Assembly: GCF_026151205.1 (NCBI RefSeq)
Contig: NC_087072.1
Coordinates: 21,110,103-21,170,102 of the forward strand
Direction of reading: 5' to 3'
DNA from: Bolinopsis microptera
Taxonomy: Eukaryota; Ctenophora; Tentaculata; Lobata; Bolinopsidae
Length of the DNA: 60,000 nt
The notes under the pieces are model-generated. The model saw only the letters and a list, made by a program, of their open reading frames with translations, searched no databases and had not been told where the DNA came from. A program made the position numbers and the translations under genes. Positions 22,004-33,329 of this stretch are shown here, piece after piece (the first letter of the stretch is position 1; every line of letters starts with the position of its first letter).

Positions 22004-25000
22004 TCAAGACATAAGTTGGTTGTGTTTATTCTTCACAGCGTCGAGAACAATGTTGGTGTCAATGTTTCGGTTAAGTTTCAGGTACTCCTTCTTCCTCAAG
22101 CTAGCCATACTCAGCCAAGTTGGGCAGATCTGAAATTGGGAAGTGCTAATTTAGGTGGGGCAGCGGTGCAATATTACAAGTGAGCTGGTAAGGGTGTTGA
22201 TGTGATAGTGTAAAATTTCCAAATCCCTGCTGCATAGTATTATAATAGACAACATATTAGTATAATATACATTATACAGTATACACTAATTATTAATACA
22301 GTACATCGGATAAAACTGTACTACATTGTACCATTTGCATTTTAAGGATTACATTGTTCCTCCATTGCTCCCCAGAACATTACCTTGATAAGGAGTCTGA
22401 CATGCTCCTCCACGGCTGGCTGAGACATGGTCATGCTGGGGTTACTAGCAATATCCAGTGTAACATCTGACAGCAACAGGGACCCTTTACCTGCACTAAC
22501 ATACAACACTCTCAGACAACGGATTATCGGCTCCAGTCGCTCTACCATCGCTAACTGGTGGGGTATCAGTGTTAGGAAAATTAAACGATGCAACATCTTT
22601 TGAGACATATAATCCAATTGTGATAATAAAGTTTCAGTCAGAGGTCGATTATATGATTGTAAAATAATAAAAATCAAATTGTATTCCCAGCTGAGTACTG
22701 ACCTCTTTATCTGTTTGAGGATCACGTGTCATCTGTTGAGCTATTCTCTTAGCTTCCTTGGCCCTGATCCTAGCAACTAAGGCCGGGTTTATACCCTTCA
22801 GCTGCTCCTCCTTCTTCTTGTCCAGCTGTTTCTTCTCTGATAACACCTTTTGTAGGTTCTTATCTACAGCATCCTGCATCTGAAATCATGAGACAGTTCT
22901 TAGGGGGGGGGGGGTCCAAGGGGAACTTTGGGGAGTTTTGGGGAACTTCAGGAAACCTGGGGGACTTTCCCAAAGTTCCCCAAAAAATTATCAATGAAAC
23001 AAATAATTTTGGGGAATTTTGGGGAACTTTTTTTTGGGGAACTTCAGAAAGTTCCCCAAAATTCCCCAAAGTTCCCCAAAGTTCCCCAAAAAAATTATCT
23101 TGCCAAAAAAATTATCATGCTGCAAGTATCAACAAGTAAGTTAAGATTATACCTTATAATAACATACATGTTAACATTAATGGGTATTAATGTATATTAG
23201 AGAAATTTTGAATAATATTGAATAATTTTGAATAATTTTGAATAATTTTGAATAATTTTGAATAATTTTGAATAATTTTGAATAATTTTGAATAATTTTG
23301 GGGAATTTTGGGGAACTTTGGGGAGTTTTGGGGAACTTTTTTTTGGGGAACTTCAGAAATCTTGGGGGACTTTCCCAAAGTTCCCCAAAGTTCCCCTTGG
23401 ACCCCCCCCCCCCCCCCCCCCCCCTTCTTAATTACAGCTATTATACATAGTTAATAGTTGTATTTTACTTTAGAATCTAAATTGTGGGAAATTTTCGTAG
23501 TTTTTTTGTATAAATGTAAAACAGTTGTCATTCAGGTGGTACTGCACTGGTAAATCACAATGGCAAATAGATAGCTAAAAGTTTGCGTAGTGGGAAAAAG
23601 TGTATTTGAGTTAATTAAATTTAACGATTTCACATTTAAAGAACTCTTTCAATAAAATATGTTGGCATATTTGTTATAATCTACATCTAGATTATCTGCA
23701 TAATGAATTCAAAAGCCATAATCATTTCCAATTTATTACTAAACTTTGAACTTATTTTCGATTTTCCACGTTTTGAGTACACCTTGACTTTGAGAGTTGA
23801 TCAGTACGATTAGTAAGTTTTTCGTATAGAAATGCTAACGGGTGTAGGCAGGGAAAATTAGTATGCGACTGATTTTAACAGTCCTACACCCCTGTTTCTG
23901 GTGCACCAAGAATCCATTTCAATGTTATTGTGATATTATGATTAAAACACCAATCTTATCGCAAATTGAATTTAGAGCATTTTATATTATGAAACGCAAT
24001 TTTTAAACAATCGGATGTTGTAATGACTCCAAAAAATACCAAAAGTTCCCACTTTTGATCAGAATGCAGAGAGCACTGCAGAAAACTAATCCCCTCTGCG
24101 TCCCACTAGCTTATTCCAGTTCTCACGATGCGACTTACGTTCCCTCTTGCTCTGTGCCCTGGCCGCACTCTGCGTTGCAGGTTCTCGAGACAAACTACTC
24201 CGGTTCCCAGAGGAGTTGTCCACAAGTAACTACGTGATCCTACAACCTGATCTGAGTGCTGCACAACAGGAGTTTTCTGTCTGTTCTTGGCTCAAGAAAA
24301 GGCTTGATCAGAGCAGAACCGGGGTTCCTACGCAGTGACAGGTAAAGACAACTCCATCCTTCTCAAGGCAGCTGGTGATCACTACATCACCACTAATGTC
24401 AAGGCGTTTAAATTGAAGTACGACACTACAATAATGCGGGACGAATGGTACCACCTCTGCTTCGCCTGGAAATCTGGAAGAGCAGACTTCTACATGAACG
24501 GAGAGTGGGTTTACATGAGTGGAGCCCACCCTACGGGGCAGATACCACTAGGCGGTACTTTGGTCTTAGGACAAGAACAAGACACTCCGGGAGGAGCTTT
24601 TGATATAAACGATGTGTTTGCAGGTAATCAGGATCTAGGATTAGCTTTTTTTAATACAATATAAATTATTTCTGTTTTTCTTCATTACATCCATCGATTT
24701 TATCAATTTATTATTCAAAATTAATTTTTCATATTTTGATATAAACTGTTGCAGGCGACATGTACCAGCTGAACGTGTTCAAGAAAAAACTGACGCTGGG
24801 GGAAGTGACCAAGATGTACTACAACGGACGCTGCAAAGATCTGTCCCGTGCACTTGCGTACGAGGTGGTCCTCAGTTGGGATGACATTTTAAAGAAGGGA
24901 GTGAAGAAAGGAGACGTGAGGGAGAAGGATAGCAAGTGTAAAAGGTGGGTATGTGGCTGACTTGCTGGATCTCAACACAAGACCTCGTTAAATGAACTGA

Positions 25001-28000
25001 CTTTGGTCAATGAAGTTTAATAGTTAATAGTTGTATTATACAAAAAATATTATATTATACAGGGGGGGGCCAAAAGTCAGTACCCATACGTTGGCCTTAA
25101 TAGCTCAATCACTGAGTGCGCAATTGAAATAATTCTTTTTGGTATGACTTGCTACCACCACGCTACTGGTTCGAAGAATTTGTCTTTGTATTTTTACACA
25201 GTCACAAGTACAAATGCATATAAGATTAACAAAAAACACTGCAACACAGGCTCCAATCTCATATGATTAGCTAGTTAAGGGGGCAGGGGGGGGGGGTCTT
25301 TATGAAAATTCTCTCGAACAATATTTTTCCATGGAACTAAAAGCAGCAGATAGATAGATATCACTCCTCTCTATCAGAAACAACTATAAAATCAATTTCG
25401 AGAGAAATTTCATAAAGACCCCCCTGCCCCCTTAATTGGATAATTACTCAATAACTTAGTTTATTGCATAATTACTCAATTAGGTAGTTAATAATTACCC
25501 CTGGAGGAGGTAGAGCCTTGTTACTGTCGATCTGTTGTAACATTTCATTAGCAGATAGCAGTCTACTGGACACAGGAGGTTTAGGGAGGTCCGCAGGGGG
25601 AGGTAGCTCCAATCCGTTCAGATCAAACTCCGGGTGCCACCTGATATATTGGAGGTTTAGGGGTCAGTTAAAATGGACACACACTTAGCTTTATGAGTGC
25701 ATGTTGATGAATATTTAAATAAATAAAATAAATAAATAAAGTCAATTTTTACAGCACAGCAATATATATCTAAATATCAGATCCTCTGTAATCATAATGT
25801 ATAAAAAAAAGGAGCTTTTCTCTGTGCTGAAGGATGAATATTTAAATCATCAGTTGGTCATTATTCAGTTTGATAATATAAAACTTGCTAAAATCTAGTC
25901 GCTACGTAAGAGAACCCTGTAATTATTATTAACCTGGTAAGTTTGGCTGGATCTATCTTGATAGTAGGTACGAGAGTAGATAAGAAGAGTTGGTGTGCAG
26001 AGTGGACAAACTTGAGCAGTCTCTTCTGGAAACGTTTACTTCTCTCTAACAGCTCAGCGCTTACCAGACCCCGCTGTGAAAAGGACTTGTTAACAACTAG
26101 TGGACATGGGATATAGGTTGAGGGAGAATAGACATTAAAGACAAGATAGTGTAAGCTGAAACTTAGAGTCGTTCATTTATAGCTCGGGTTAGAAACCTGG
26201 TAAAAGGCGTGTTTCTCTTTCTGTTAAAGAAAGTGAAATACCTGGTTAAAGGCGTGTTTCTCTTTCTGTTAAGAAAGTGAAATACCTGGTTAAAGGCGTG
26301 TTTCTCTTTCTGTAAAGAAAGTGAAATACCTGGTTAAAGGAGTGTTTCTCTTTCTGTTAAAGAAAGTGAAATACCTGGTTAAAGGCGTGTTTCTCTTTCT
26401 GTTAAGAAAGTGAAATACCTGGTTAAAGGCGTGTTTCTCTTTCTGTAAAGAAAGTGAAATACCTGGTTAAAGGCGTGTTTCTCTTTCTGTTAAGAAAGTG
26501 AAATACCTGGTTAAAGGCGTGTTTCTCTTTCTGTTAAGAAAGTGAAATACCTGGTTAAAGGCGTGTTTCTCTTTCTGTTAAGAAAGTGAAATACCTGGTT
26601 AAAGGCGTATTTCTCTTTCTGTTAAGAAAGTGAAATACCTGGTTAAAGGCGTGTTTCTCTTTCTGTTAAGAAAGTGAAATACCTGGTTAAAGGCGTGTTT
26701 CTCTTTCTGTCAAGAAAGTGAAATACCTGGTTAAAGGCGTGTTTCTCCTTCTGTAAAGAAAGTGAAATCTTCTCATTTTCGGACAGTTTGTTGCTATCAC
26801 CCTGCTCATCTTCGAACTGAATTACTCTTTTCGTATCCATAGTTGGGTGTAACCCAAATATGTTAGTAGTTTGTGCTCTGCAAAATAACGCAACTCTTTA
26901 GTCTTTATCAACGTAAATGGTAGGGACCTAATACTTAATAGTCTTATCTTAGGGAATTTAATCTAGAAAAGCCTGTAGATATTATCTGATTTATAACAAG
27001 AGTTGGTATCTCACTTCTTGATGTGCTCTGTCTCCTGGTAGTTGAATGCGATAGTGAGCTGGTACTCGTTTCTAACAGTCCTGTCGTTCTTTATCTGGGA
27101 GAGGCCTTTACATTGGGCTAGGATATAAGCTTCCGTGTACACTCCTACTGCTGTGCTCAGATCTCCTTCTGTGAACCGCCTGCAATCACATTACACTAAC
27201 CAGCTCTATCTTCCCACAAATTCTACACATTTTTTACTATTTTGAATAAGTCAAAGTCAACTTAATAAACATTTAAATGTTAAATTAATAGTTTTTAAAA
27301 TGAAAGGAACTGACTTGCGGCAAATTTCCTGGACATTTCTTTGGAGTTTCTGGAATGTACAAGTTTCCTGGCGCCGAGCCAGCAAGTTTACAACTTGATC
27401 TGAAGTGTTGAACTTGTCTTGCAGACGTTTGTACATCTCTGGTAGAATCAGCTCCTTCACATCCCTGCAGCAGATGTGAAGATTAAAGAATTAACAGTCG
27501 TTAATTTTGGTTATCAGAATAAATTTCCAAGTCTACTTAACTGGTTACGTTTTATTTTCTTAAATCATAAAAATTGTTAAAAAGACGAGACCCACTTGAG
27601 GGGAGATTTGGTAGGAGAGCTGATGGAGATAGATTTGAATGGTTTTATCTTTGGCGAGGCTGGCTTTATCAGGTGAGCGAATCTGTCTCGCGCTCTCAAC
27701 TTCTCTGTTACCTTCATCAACTTCTCAGTAGTGTCACGTGACTTCTCTCCAACAACACGTGACGAGGTTGGTTCAGTAGAGCAGGTGGAGGGGAGGGAGG
27801 GTGTACGGACACACAGCTCCTTTCTAGCTGCAAGAGCTCTTATCACATCGTTCTTGTGGGCTGGAACGCCTGCTCTGCAGATTACAGCCGGTTTATCAAG
27901 ATATCCTGTTTTATCGTGGCCAGCTTATTATACTAAGATAAGTAGTAATTAGTGAAGGTGACTAGTTTTAAAAGTGGTGGTAAATTACGACATAACAAAC

Positions 28001-29560
28001 GGAAGAAAAGATGTTGGCTATTTCTTAGTTACTAACTGCAAGAATATAATCTCTAAAATGCTTACTTCTTTTTGGCCAGAGCTGCTGCAAGCATTTTGCC
28101 ACCGTTTGTCTTGTAAGCTACCCTTAGTAAAAAATTTAAAAGTTAGGAAAATAAATAAAAGAAGAGTTGACAATGTTTAAAGCTGTATCAAAGTAAGTGT
28201 CAAAGGTACACGAAATTCTGTACAATATTGAAAGATAGCATTATTCTGAAGGCAGCCAATGACTCTAGTCTGAGCTAGTTATTAAACCAACTATAACGCG
28301 GTTAAAACCCACTTGACTTCAGCTGGCTCCTCTCTCGGTACAGTCATCTTCTTAAGGAAGGACTGAAAATGAGCATTTTAATATAATAAAATTGCTGGTG
28401 TCATAAGACGATGAAGTGAAAATAAATCAGACAAATTTAAGAGAGTGAACGAGTTGGCGATCGAAAACCAACTGGAGCTAACCTTGGCGGAAAAGAGAGG
28501 GTCGTTTTGAGTCGACTTGTCCTCACATACGACAGGTTCAGGAGATACTGATGGAGTGACCTCCTCACTGGTATTCTCAGTCTCTTCTTCCTGGACAGGT
28601 TCTACAGTTGGTTCCAGTTCAGCAGGTATTGTTTCTTCTGAGTTGGGTGCCGCCAGATGGGATTCTGTGCCACCTGATTCAGATTCAGGGACGTCATCTG
28701 CTTCCTGCTTTTTTTCTGTACTCTCAGTTTTATCTGTAAAGACGTAATAGATCATTAAAAGCAAAGTTTAGATATGGTTTAAAAATGTACGGACTACGGT
28801 AAAGACCTCCTTTAGAACGTTTCAGGCATTGTTAATGTGAAAACACTTATATCGTTGTGAAAATAGCCGCATTATATTTACAGTTAACACACCTGATGCC
28901 ACATAATCAAAGAGAGTTTTGCAGGCAGTGTGGGAGGAGCGAGTGTGTCTAACACGCTTCTGTTCGCGCTTCACACGTGTGTGACCTGTTTTAGGAGGCT
29001 TTGCCACTGGAGATGAACTCTCGGGGGAGGATGCATACTTCCTCTTGCTACCTGAGAGAATAGAGCAGGATTGTGTCACACGTGACAGTGTTTCTGGAAT
29101 TTTATTAGTCGATGAAACTCCCACTATTCCCATGTACATGATATCATAAAGCAGTAAATATGGTTATTACAGCACTGAAAGGTCTCAAAATGCAATATCT
29201 TACCAGGAGACTGTACGTCTGTAGATCTTAAATTCTTTACTGTCTCCTGAAACAACGAGCACATAATTATTCTACAAGATTGTATGAGACCTAACTACTT
29301 AATAACTTAGCTGCAATGTATAATGTATAATGTATGTATAATGTATATTATCGACTAATAGCTCGTTACGAATCATCAGCAAGATTAGCTAACTGGGTTG
29401 TGTAATTTTTCATTCGATCTCAATTGGGATTAATGAAGGACTATTGATTCTGCTTATGCTCAAATATACTTACATTAGTTAAGCCCCCAGCATCTAAATT
29501 CTTTATCGGTCCCCGTCTGCTCTGCTTAGTGGTTTTGAAGGATAACTTTCCTTGGGACAT
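22004..29560 (-). CDS. CDT1: DNA replication licensing factor CDT1, 15 exons, about 698 residues
   Basis: Exons in transcript order: 29560–29474, 29246–29204, 29051–28893, 28733–28483, 28362–28313, 28122–28066, 27874–27596, 27464–27315, 27179–27015, 26826–26727, 26073–25934, 25640–25499, 22879–22703, 22554–22384, 22129–22004. All are GT–AG with matching phases, though the exon 10 acceptor is weak. The N-terminal 200 residues are low-complexity and acidic or basic. The geminin-binding/middle winged-helix region includes LPEMYKRLQDKFNTSDQVV, RRQETCTFQKLQRNVQEICR and EYQLTIAF. Next comes LLERSKRFQKRLL, then RWHPEFDL. The C-terminal MCM-binding winged helix includes GINPALVARIRAKEAKRIA, MTRDPQTDKE, EEHVRLLIKICPTWLSM. 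CDT1 loads MCM helicase at origins with ORC and CDC6. The start MSQGKLSFKTTKQS lacks the aromatic pair of a normal PIP degron. Human CDT1 has 546 residues. Confidence 0.88.
22900..23424. mobile_element. Palindromic GGGGAACTTT-rich element in CDT1 intron 12
   Basis: The left end GGGGGGTCCAAGGGGAAC (from about 22902) is mirrored by GTTCCCCTTGGACCCCCC, which runs into a C tract ending at 23424. Inside are many copies of GGGGAACTTT and GGGGAATTTT, in opposite orientation on the two sides, and a short array of the 10-mer GAATAATTTT at about 23208–23297. The left end starts only about 20 bp from the exon 13 acceptor of CDT1 (22880). Confidence 0.8.
24128..24960 (+). CDS. Pentraxin-domain gene inside CDT1 intron 12, frame-broken
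   Basis: The domain reads RDKLLRFPEELSTSNYVIL, AAQQEFSVCSWLKK, TGKDNSILLKAAGDHYITT, DEWYHLCFAWKSGRADFYMN, LVLGQEQDTPGGAFD, then after an intron GDMYQLNVFKKKLTLGEV and LAYEVVLSW. FxVCSWLK, WYHLCFAWKS and GQEQDxxGGxFD are the pentraxin (CRP/SAP-type) signatures; the last is the calcium-binding loop. Exon 1 ends at 24623 and exon 2 begins at 24755, with matching phase 1. Two frame shifts are needed in exon 1: one in the signal-peptide region (MRLTFPLALC at 24128 against ALAALCVAG two frames on) and one near 24316–24330. So this is a decayed copy or carries sequence errors. Pentraxins are secreted calcium-dependent lectins of innate immunity. The gene runs opposite to CDT1. Confidence 0.78.
25279..25431. 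mobile_element. Short MITE flanked by TTAA (153 bp)
   Basis: The ends are inverted: TTAAGGGGGCAGGGG…TCTTTATG against CATAAAGACCCCCCTGCCCCCTTAA, extending inwards through CTCTCGAA/TTCGAGAG. TTAA is present on both sides (25275–25278 and 25432–25435), which fits a TTAA-duplicating family such as piggyBac or Kolobok. It lies in CDT1 intron 12. Superfamily is not certain. Confidence 0.75.
26196..26768. repeat. About 44-bp minisatellite made from the end of CDT1 exon 10
   Basis: About 13 tandem units carry TACCTGGTTAAAGGCGTG, TTTCTCTTTCTGTTAAG and AAAGTGAAA. On the CDT1 strand each unit holds the exon end coding KEKHAFNQ, followed by the splice donor CAG|GTATTT, then TTTCACTTTCTTAACAG. The transcript-proximal unit (ending at 26727) is the one used as the exon 10 donor in the CDT1 model; the other copies run downstream into intron 10. 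Confidence 0.85.
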
Positions 29561-30109
29561 ACTGAATCGAATTATAGCGATTAGATTGATAAATATAAAT
29601 TGATACGAAATACGAATAACTCACGAAGTACAATATTACCAATAATATTGAACTCATGCTCCAGCTAATTGCAAAATAACAAAATAGTTCATTTAAAGAT
29701 AACCAAAAAAATAATTCATTAACTATCGAATTTCAACATTGAATTGTCAGGAGCTATCAAATGAAACAAGCCTGGAATTAGTACAAAATTAAATTTAACT
29801 GAATAAAGATTATGATATTACAAATTGTTTCAATTAATAACTAAATTGAAAATTTTAACTGAATAACTTAATTTAACTGTTTAAAAAATAATTTAAAAAA
29901 CCACAATTTTTATGTAATCCATTACTGTTCACATTGAAACAATAGAAATATAAGTATTCGTGATATGCTTTTTTAAATAATGGCTGATAGCCATGAAATT
30001 TGAAAATAACAATTTTGTAGTAATTCAAAAAATTAGCAAAATTTACAGTAAATTCCCAAAAGAATTTTGGTCATTAATTGAGTTATAGACTGATGAAATT
30101 CCTGTAAAA
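29561..30109. other. 5' flank of CDT1
   Basis: AT-rich, non-coding. The promoter of the minus-strand CDT1 gene should lie here; no motif is claimed. Confidence 0.4.
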
Positions 30110-30480
30110 GGGGCAGGAACTGTGAGTGCCCATTTTTCCACAGTTTGTCACATTTTGTCAATCTTGTCGTATACTGCCATATATTGTCGCATATTTTCAT
30201 ATATTGTCAAATCTTGTCAAATCTTGTCAAATCTTGTCATATACTGTCATATATATATTGTCATATTATATTGTCGTATATTGTCAAATCTTGTCGTTTA
30301 TTGTCGATTCTTGTCACATCTTGTCATGTATTGTCATAATTATATTATATTGTCGTATATTGTCGTAAATTGTCATATAATGTCAAATATTGTCGTGTAT
30401 TGTCATTTATTATATTGGCACATATTGTCACATCTTGTCGTAAAATTGTCATGACATTGGGCTCTATCGGTTCCTGCCCC
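30110..30480. mobile_element. Element with inverted ends around a TTGTC decamer array
   Basis: The ends GGGGCAGGAAC (30110–30120) and GTTCCTGCCCC (near 30470–30480) are inverted copies. The inside, about 30135–30445, is a degenerate 10-bp tandem array (TTGTCATATA, TTGTCAAATC, TTGTCGTATA) of about 30 units. The three overlapping ORFs across it are by-products of the repeat. AAAAG-like sequence borders both ends, but an exact target duplication could not be fixed. Confidence 0.75.
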
Positions 30481-30719
30481 AAAAGAAATTCACTGCAATG
30501 CAACATTGAGATGATGTTAGTACAGCAAAATAAACTGTCTAAGTGAACAAAAGTTGAAAACAAATTGTAATTCAATAGATTTGCAGTACATAAATTAGTT
30601 AAAATAAGGTTATGAGCTCCTTTGATAACAAAATACTTCATACACAATATATATTATATAGGGATAGTAAAACTATCATGACGTGTCAGTTAATAAAATA
30701 TACATTATGGTTAAATATA

Positions 30720-30750
30720 TATTATATTATATATATATATATATAATATA
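30720..30750. repeat. AT microsatellite
   Basis: A run of TATATATA at about 30728–30751 within a longer AT-only stretch (30710–30760). Confidence 0.8.
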
Positions 30751-30808
30751 TACTACATAGCTGCAACTAAGATAATAACATTTGAATAATTCAATAAATT
30801 ATAACAAG

Positions 30809-32011
30809 TCAGAATCTAAGGACTGGGTTACACTTTCGACCAGATCTTGTTACAGTACTGGCCTTGTCGACAACTATCTCTGTTTTTCCCTCATTTATAT
30901 TGCTGACATTAGGGGTAGGTTCCTCTGCATCTTTCTTTGAAGGTTTAGATTTTTTAGCAGATACCACATGTTCCTTTTGAGCTTTTCTCTTTGCAGTCCC
31001 TTTATTAGCGATGATATTAGTAGGTACATTTTCGTTTTGTTTTGTTGAAGCAGGTTTTGGTTTTTTTACGTTTGTGTTCTTGGAAGTTCCCTTTTCAGTA
31101 ATTTTTTTGGTTTTAGTTTTAGTTTTGGGCTTCAGGTATTCTTCGTTCTCCTTCTCCCACTTTTTAACATCTTCTTGCCATTGTGCCATATAACTGTTCA
31201 TGATTTTTTGTTTGTGCGCTTCAGAATCATCTTTAGAAAACCAAAAGTGTGAGGGTTTTTGTGGTTTCTTTGTCTTTGGTTTGGGTCTTTGTGACTTCGC
31301 CTTGCTCTTTGTAGTAGAAGCATTTTGTGGTTTACGACCTGGCAGGTTGTTGAGGGTCAGAGGTACATCTGGTAATGGGAGAATGTCTAAAGTTGGACGC
31401 ATGTCAATCTGATCTTCATCAAAACAATCGTGTATGTCTTCTAGAGTAATCATCACCTCGTCTTGCTGTTCTTGAAGTAGTGGAAGCAGTTTGTCTTTGT
31501 AACCATCAGGCAGTCCACCTTTGTAGATCAGCTCAGTCTCACCATCAGGACTGCTAATCATAATTTTCCAACAAAGACTGTATTCCTTAAACAGCTTTGG
31601 AAATGATTTTTCCGACCAACTTTCGTTATCTCGAATCCATCCTTCATCGTTTCGGAAGACAAAAAACATGCTGATCAGAGATGTTAGAGCTTTACAGAAT
31701 TCCTCTTTCTTTAGTGCAGCAATACATTTCTTCATTTCAGGTTGCATGACTGTGGAGAATATCATATCACCCTGATAAGTGTCTCCAAAGCTCCAATCGT
31801 TTTTAATGTTTCCTAGCTTCTGAAGAATTTTTTGTGCATCACCATACATCTTTTTTGGCAAGAGAAGATGCTTCAAGGAAAATACATAATCTTTGTCAAT
31901 TTTATCAACGGTGGCACCATCTTTAAGGATACTTTCATCCAAAAGAACAAACGTCGTCTTGGTTTCCTCCTCTATCATGCTTACAACTGCTTTATACTTA
32001 GTTTCAGCCAT
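30809..32011 (-). CDS. Unrecognised intronless lysine-rich protein, 400 residues
   Basis: ATG at 32009–32011 (MAETKYKAVVSMIEEE) starts an uninterrupted 400-codon frame. The first about 210 residues look globular, with SWSEKSFPKLFKEYSLCWKI and DGETELIYKGGLPDGYKDK. A central DEVMITLEDIHDCFDEDQID is acidic. From residue about 225 the protein is highly basic and Lys/Pro-rich, with KSKAKSQRPKPKTKKPQKP and a possible HMG-box-like or chromatin-related SHFWFSKDD…EWEKEN-type helix (weak). It ends VTRSGRKCNPVLRF; an RSGR motif followed by P near the C-terminus is seen in some chromatin proteins, but this is only a resemblance. No family is recognised. Basic tails and probable nuclear signals (KRKAQK, KKSKPSKK) suggest a nuclear protein. 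It is intact, so it may be a real gene. Confidence 0.6.
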   Translation of the reverse strand: MAETKYKAVVSMIEEETKTTFVLLDESILKDGATVDKIDKDYVFSLKHLLLPKKMYGDAQKILQKLGNIKNDWSFGDTYQGDMIFSTVMQPEMKKCIAALKKEEFCKALTSLISMFFVFRNDEGWIRDNESWSEKSFPKLFKEYSLCWKIMISSPDGETELIYKGGLPDGYKDKLLPLLQEQQDEVMITLEDIHDCFDEDQIDMRPTLDILPLPDVPLTLNNLPGRKPQNASTTKSKAKSQRPKPKTKKPQKPSHFWFSKDDSEAHKQKIMNSYMAQWQEDVKKWEKENEEYLKPKTKTKTKKITEKGTSKNTNVKKPKPASTKQNENVPTNIIANKGTAKRKAQKEHVVSAKKSKPSKKDAEEPTPNVSNINEGKTEIVVDKASTVTRSGRKCNPVLRF

Positions 32012-32059
32012 GGTATAGTCTGCAGATATTGTTGTTAATAATGATAATGAAGACAACTT

Positions 32060-33329
32060 TTCCTTTTTAATACAAGGTTAGGTGAAACCTAATGAAAGTG
32101 GAGTTTCAAATAGAGTTACTGCTGTACTTGTCATTGAACAATGAACACTGAACATGTATCGATTGTTGAATTTAAAAGCAACTAAATGATTTAGTCGACA
32201 CTAAAATTCGAAACAACTCAGCCATTATCTTTTAATGCGATCTGGAAATTATTCACCAAACCATCCGTAAATGTTAGCCATTTAATTTTGGGCATGGATA
32301 GAGTTAAAATAAATGGGAATCATTAAAATGACATAAAAAGGTTCTGCATAGTGGAACAAACGAAGCCAAAGGTGCTATGATTATTTGCATAGGATATGAA
32401 TATATCTTAACGCTTTTAAATTGCAAAATCTGGTACATTAGTAATTGGGCTAGTGAAGTCCAAGAGATATTTGATCAAGTGCAACATATGGACAATTATT
32501 GTTTGTTCAAATTTAAATTAAAATGATAAAAATTTGACATCTGAGTAAATTTTTAAAACCCATTTAAAATTAAATACACAAGTTTGATAAATGGACAAAA
32601 TTACCTTTTAACAACTTCATGCCATCAAGGGAAGATTAATTTTAAAAACAAATTCACTCACAGGTTTTTGTCAAACGCTGGCGGACAACTCATTTTTATC
32701 ATACTCCGGGTGTACTCATAAAATATTTGTTTTTAAGACCGTTGATGACATGGTAGAAAATATTGCAGATTTTAATCATGGAACAATTATTACGAGTTAA
32801 TCACATTGCGAGACGATTATTGTCATGTTGTACCGTTATTGCACAATTAAATCGAAAAACTTGACGTTACATCATGATGATAATCCCTTTTATCACAGTT
32901 AACGTGATGAAATGGTATCTTTACATATTATAATGTTAGCATATGTCGTTATTAAGGCTTTATCATTTATGAAGACAATAATCTACCAGTAGCTGTAATA
33001 TAAAAGCAAGACTTGCCCATCAGCTTAACCAATAAATTAAAAAATACATATAAATAAAGCTGTTCCTTCGTGTGTTTCAATTCGTTGACTTTGTAGGAAA
33101 AATTATAATAATAAAAATAATTATTTCAACTTTCATATTGCAACAACTTAAAATGCACAGATGTGCCACGAAAACACTTCAGGACACAAGAAAACCTGTA
33201 AAAGCAATCCACAATTAGATTCTAAGCCATACACAAAATTTAAAGACTTGATGCACTAAATAAAAAGATAAAGGGTATGCACTTTTCAGTTGAAACATTT
33301 TAAAATTCATAGATTAAAAGAGGTAGTAG
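32060..33329. other. Intergenic, no feature seen
   Basis: AT-rich, no ORF or repeat of note. It includes the 5' flank of the minus-strand ORF at 30809–32011. Confidence 0.45.

Noticed and set aside
22928-23378. ORFs made of NFGEFWGTSG-like and KVPQNSPKFP-like repeats
   Set aside because: They translate the GGGGAACTTT palindrome and have no splice or start context.
26196-26768. CRISPR-like direct repeats
   Set aside because: Units abut with no unique spacers, and the genome is eukaryotic; it is a minisatellite in CDT1.
30122-30454. Three overlapping Cys/Ile/Leu-rich ORFs
   Set aside because: By-products of the TTGTC decamer array; all three frames are open for the same reason.
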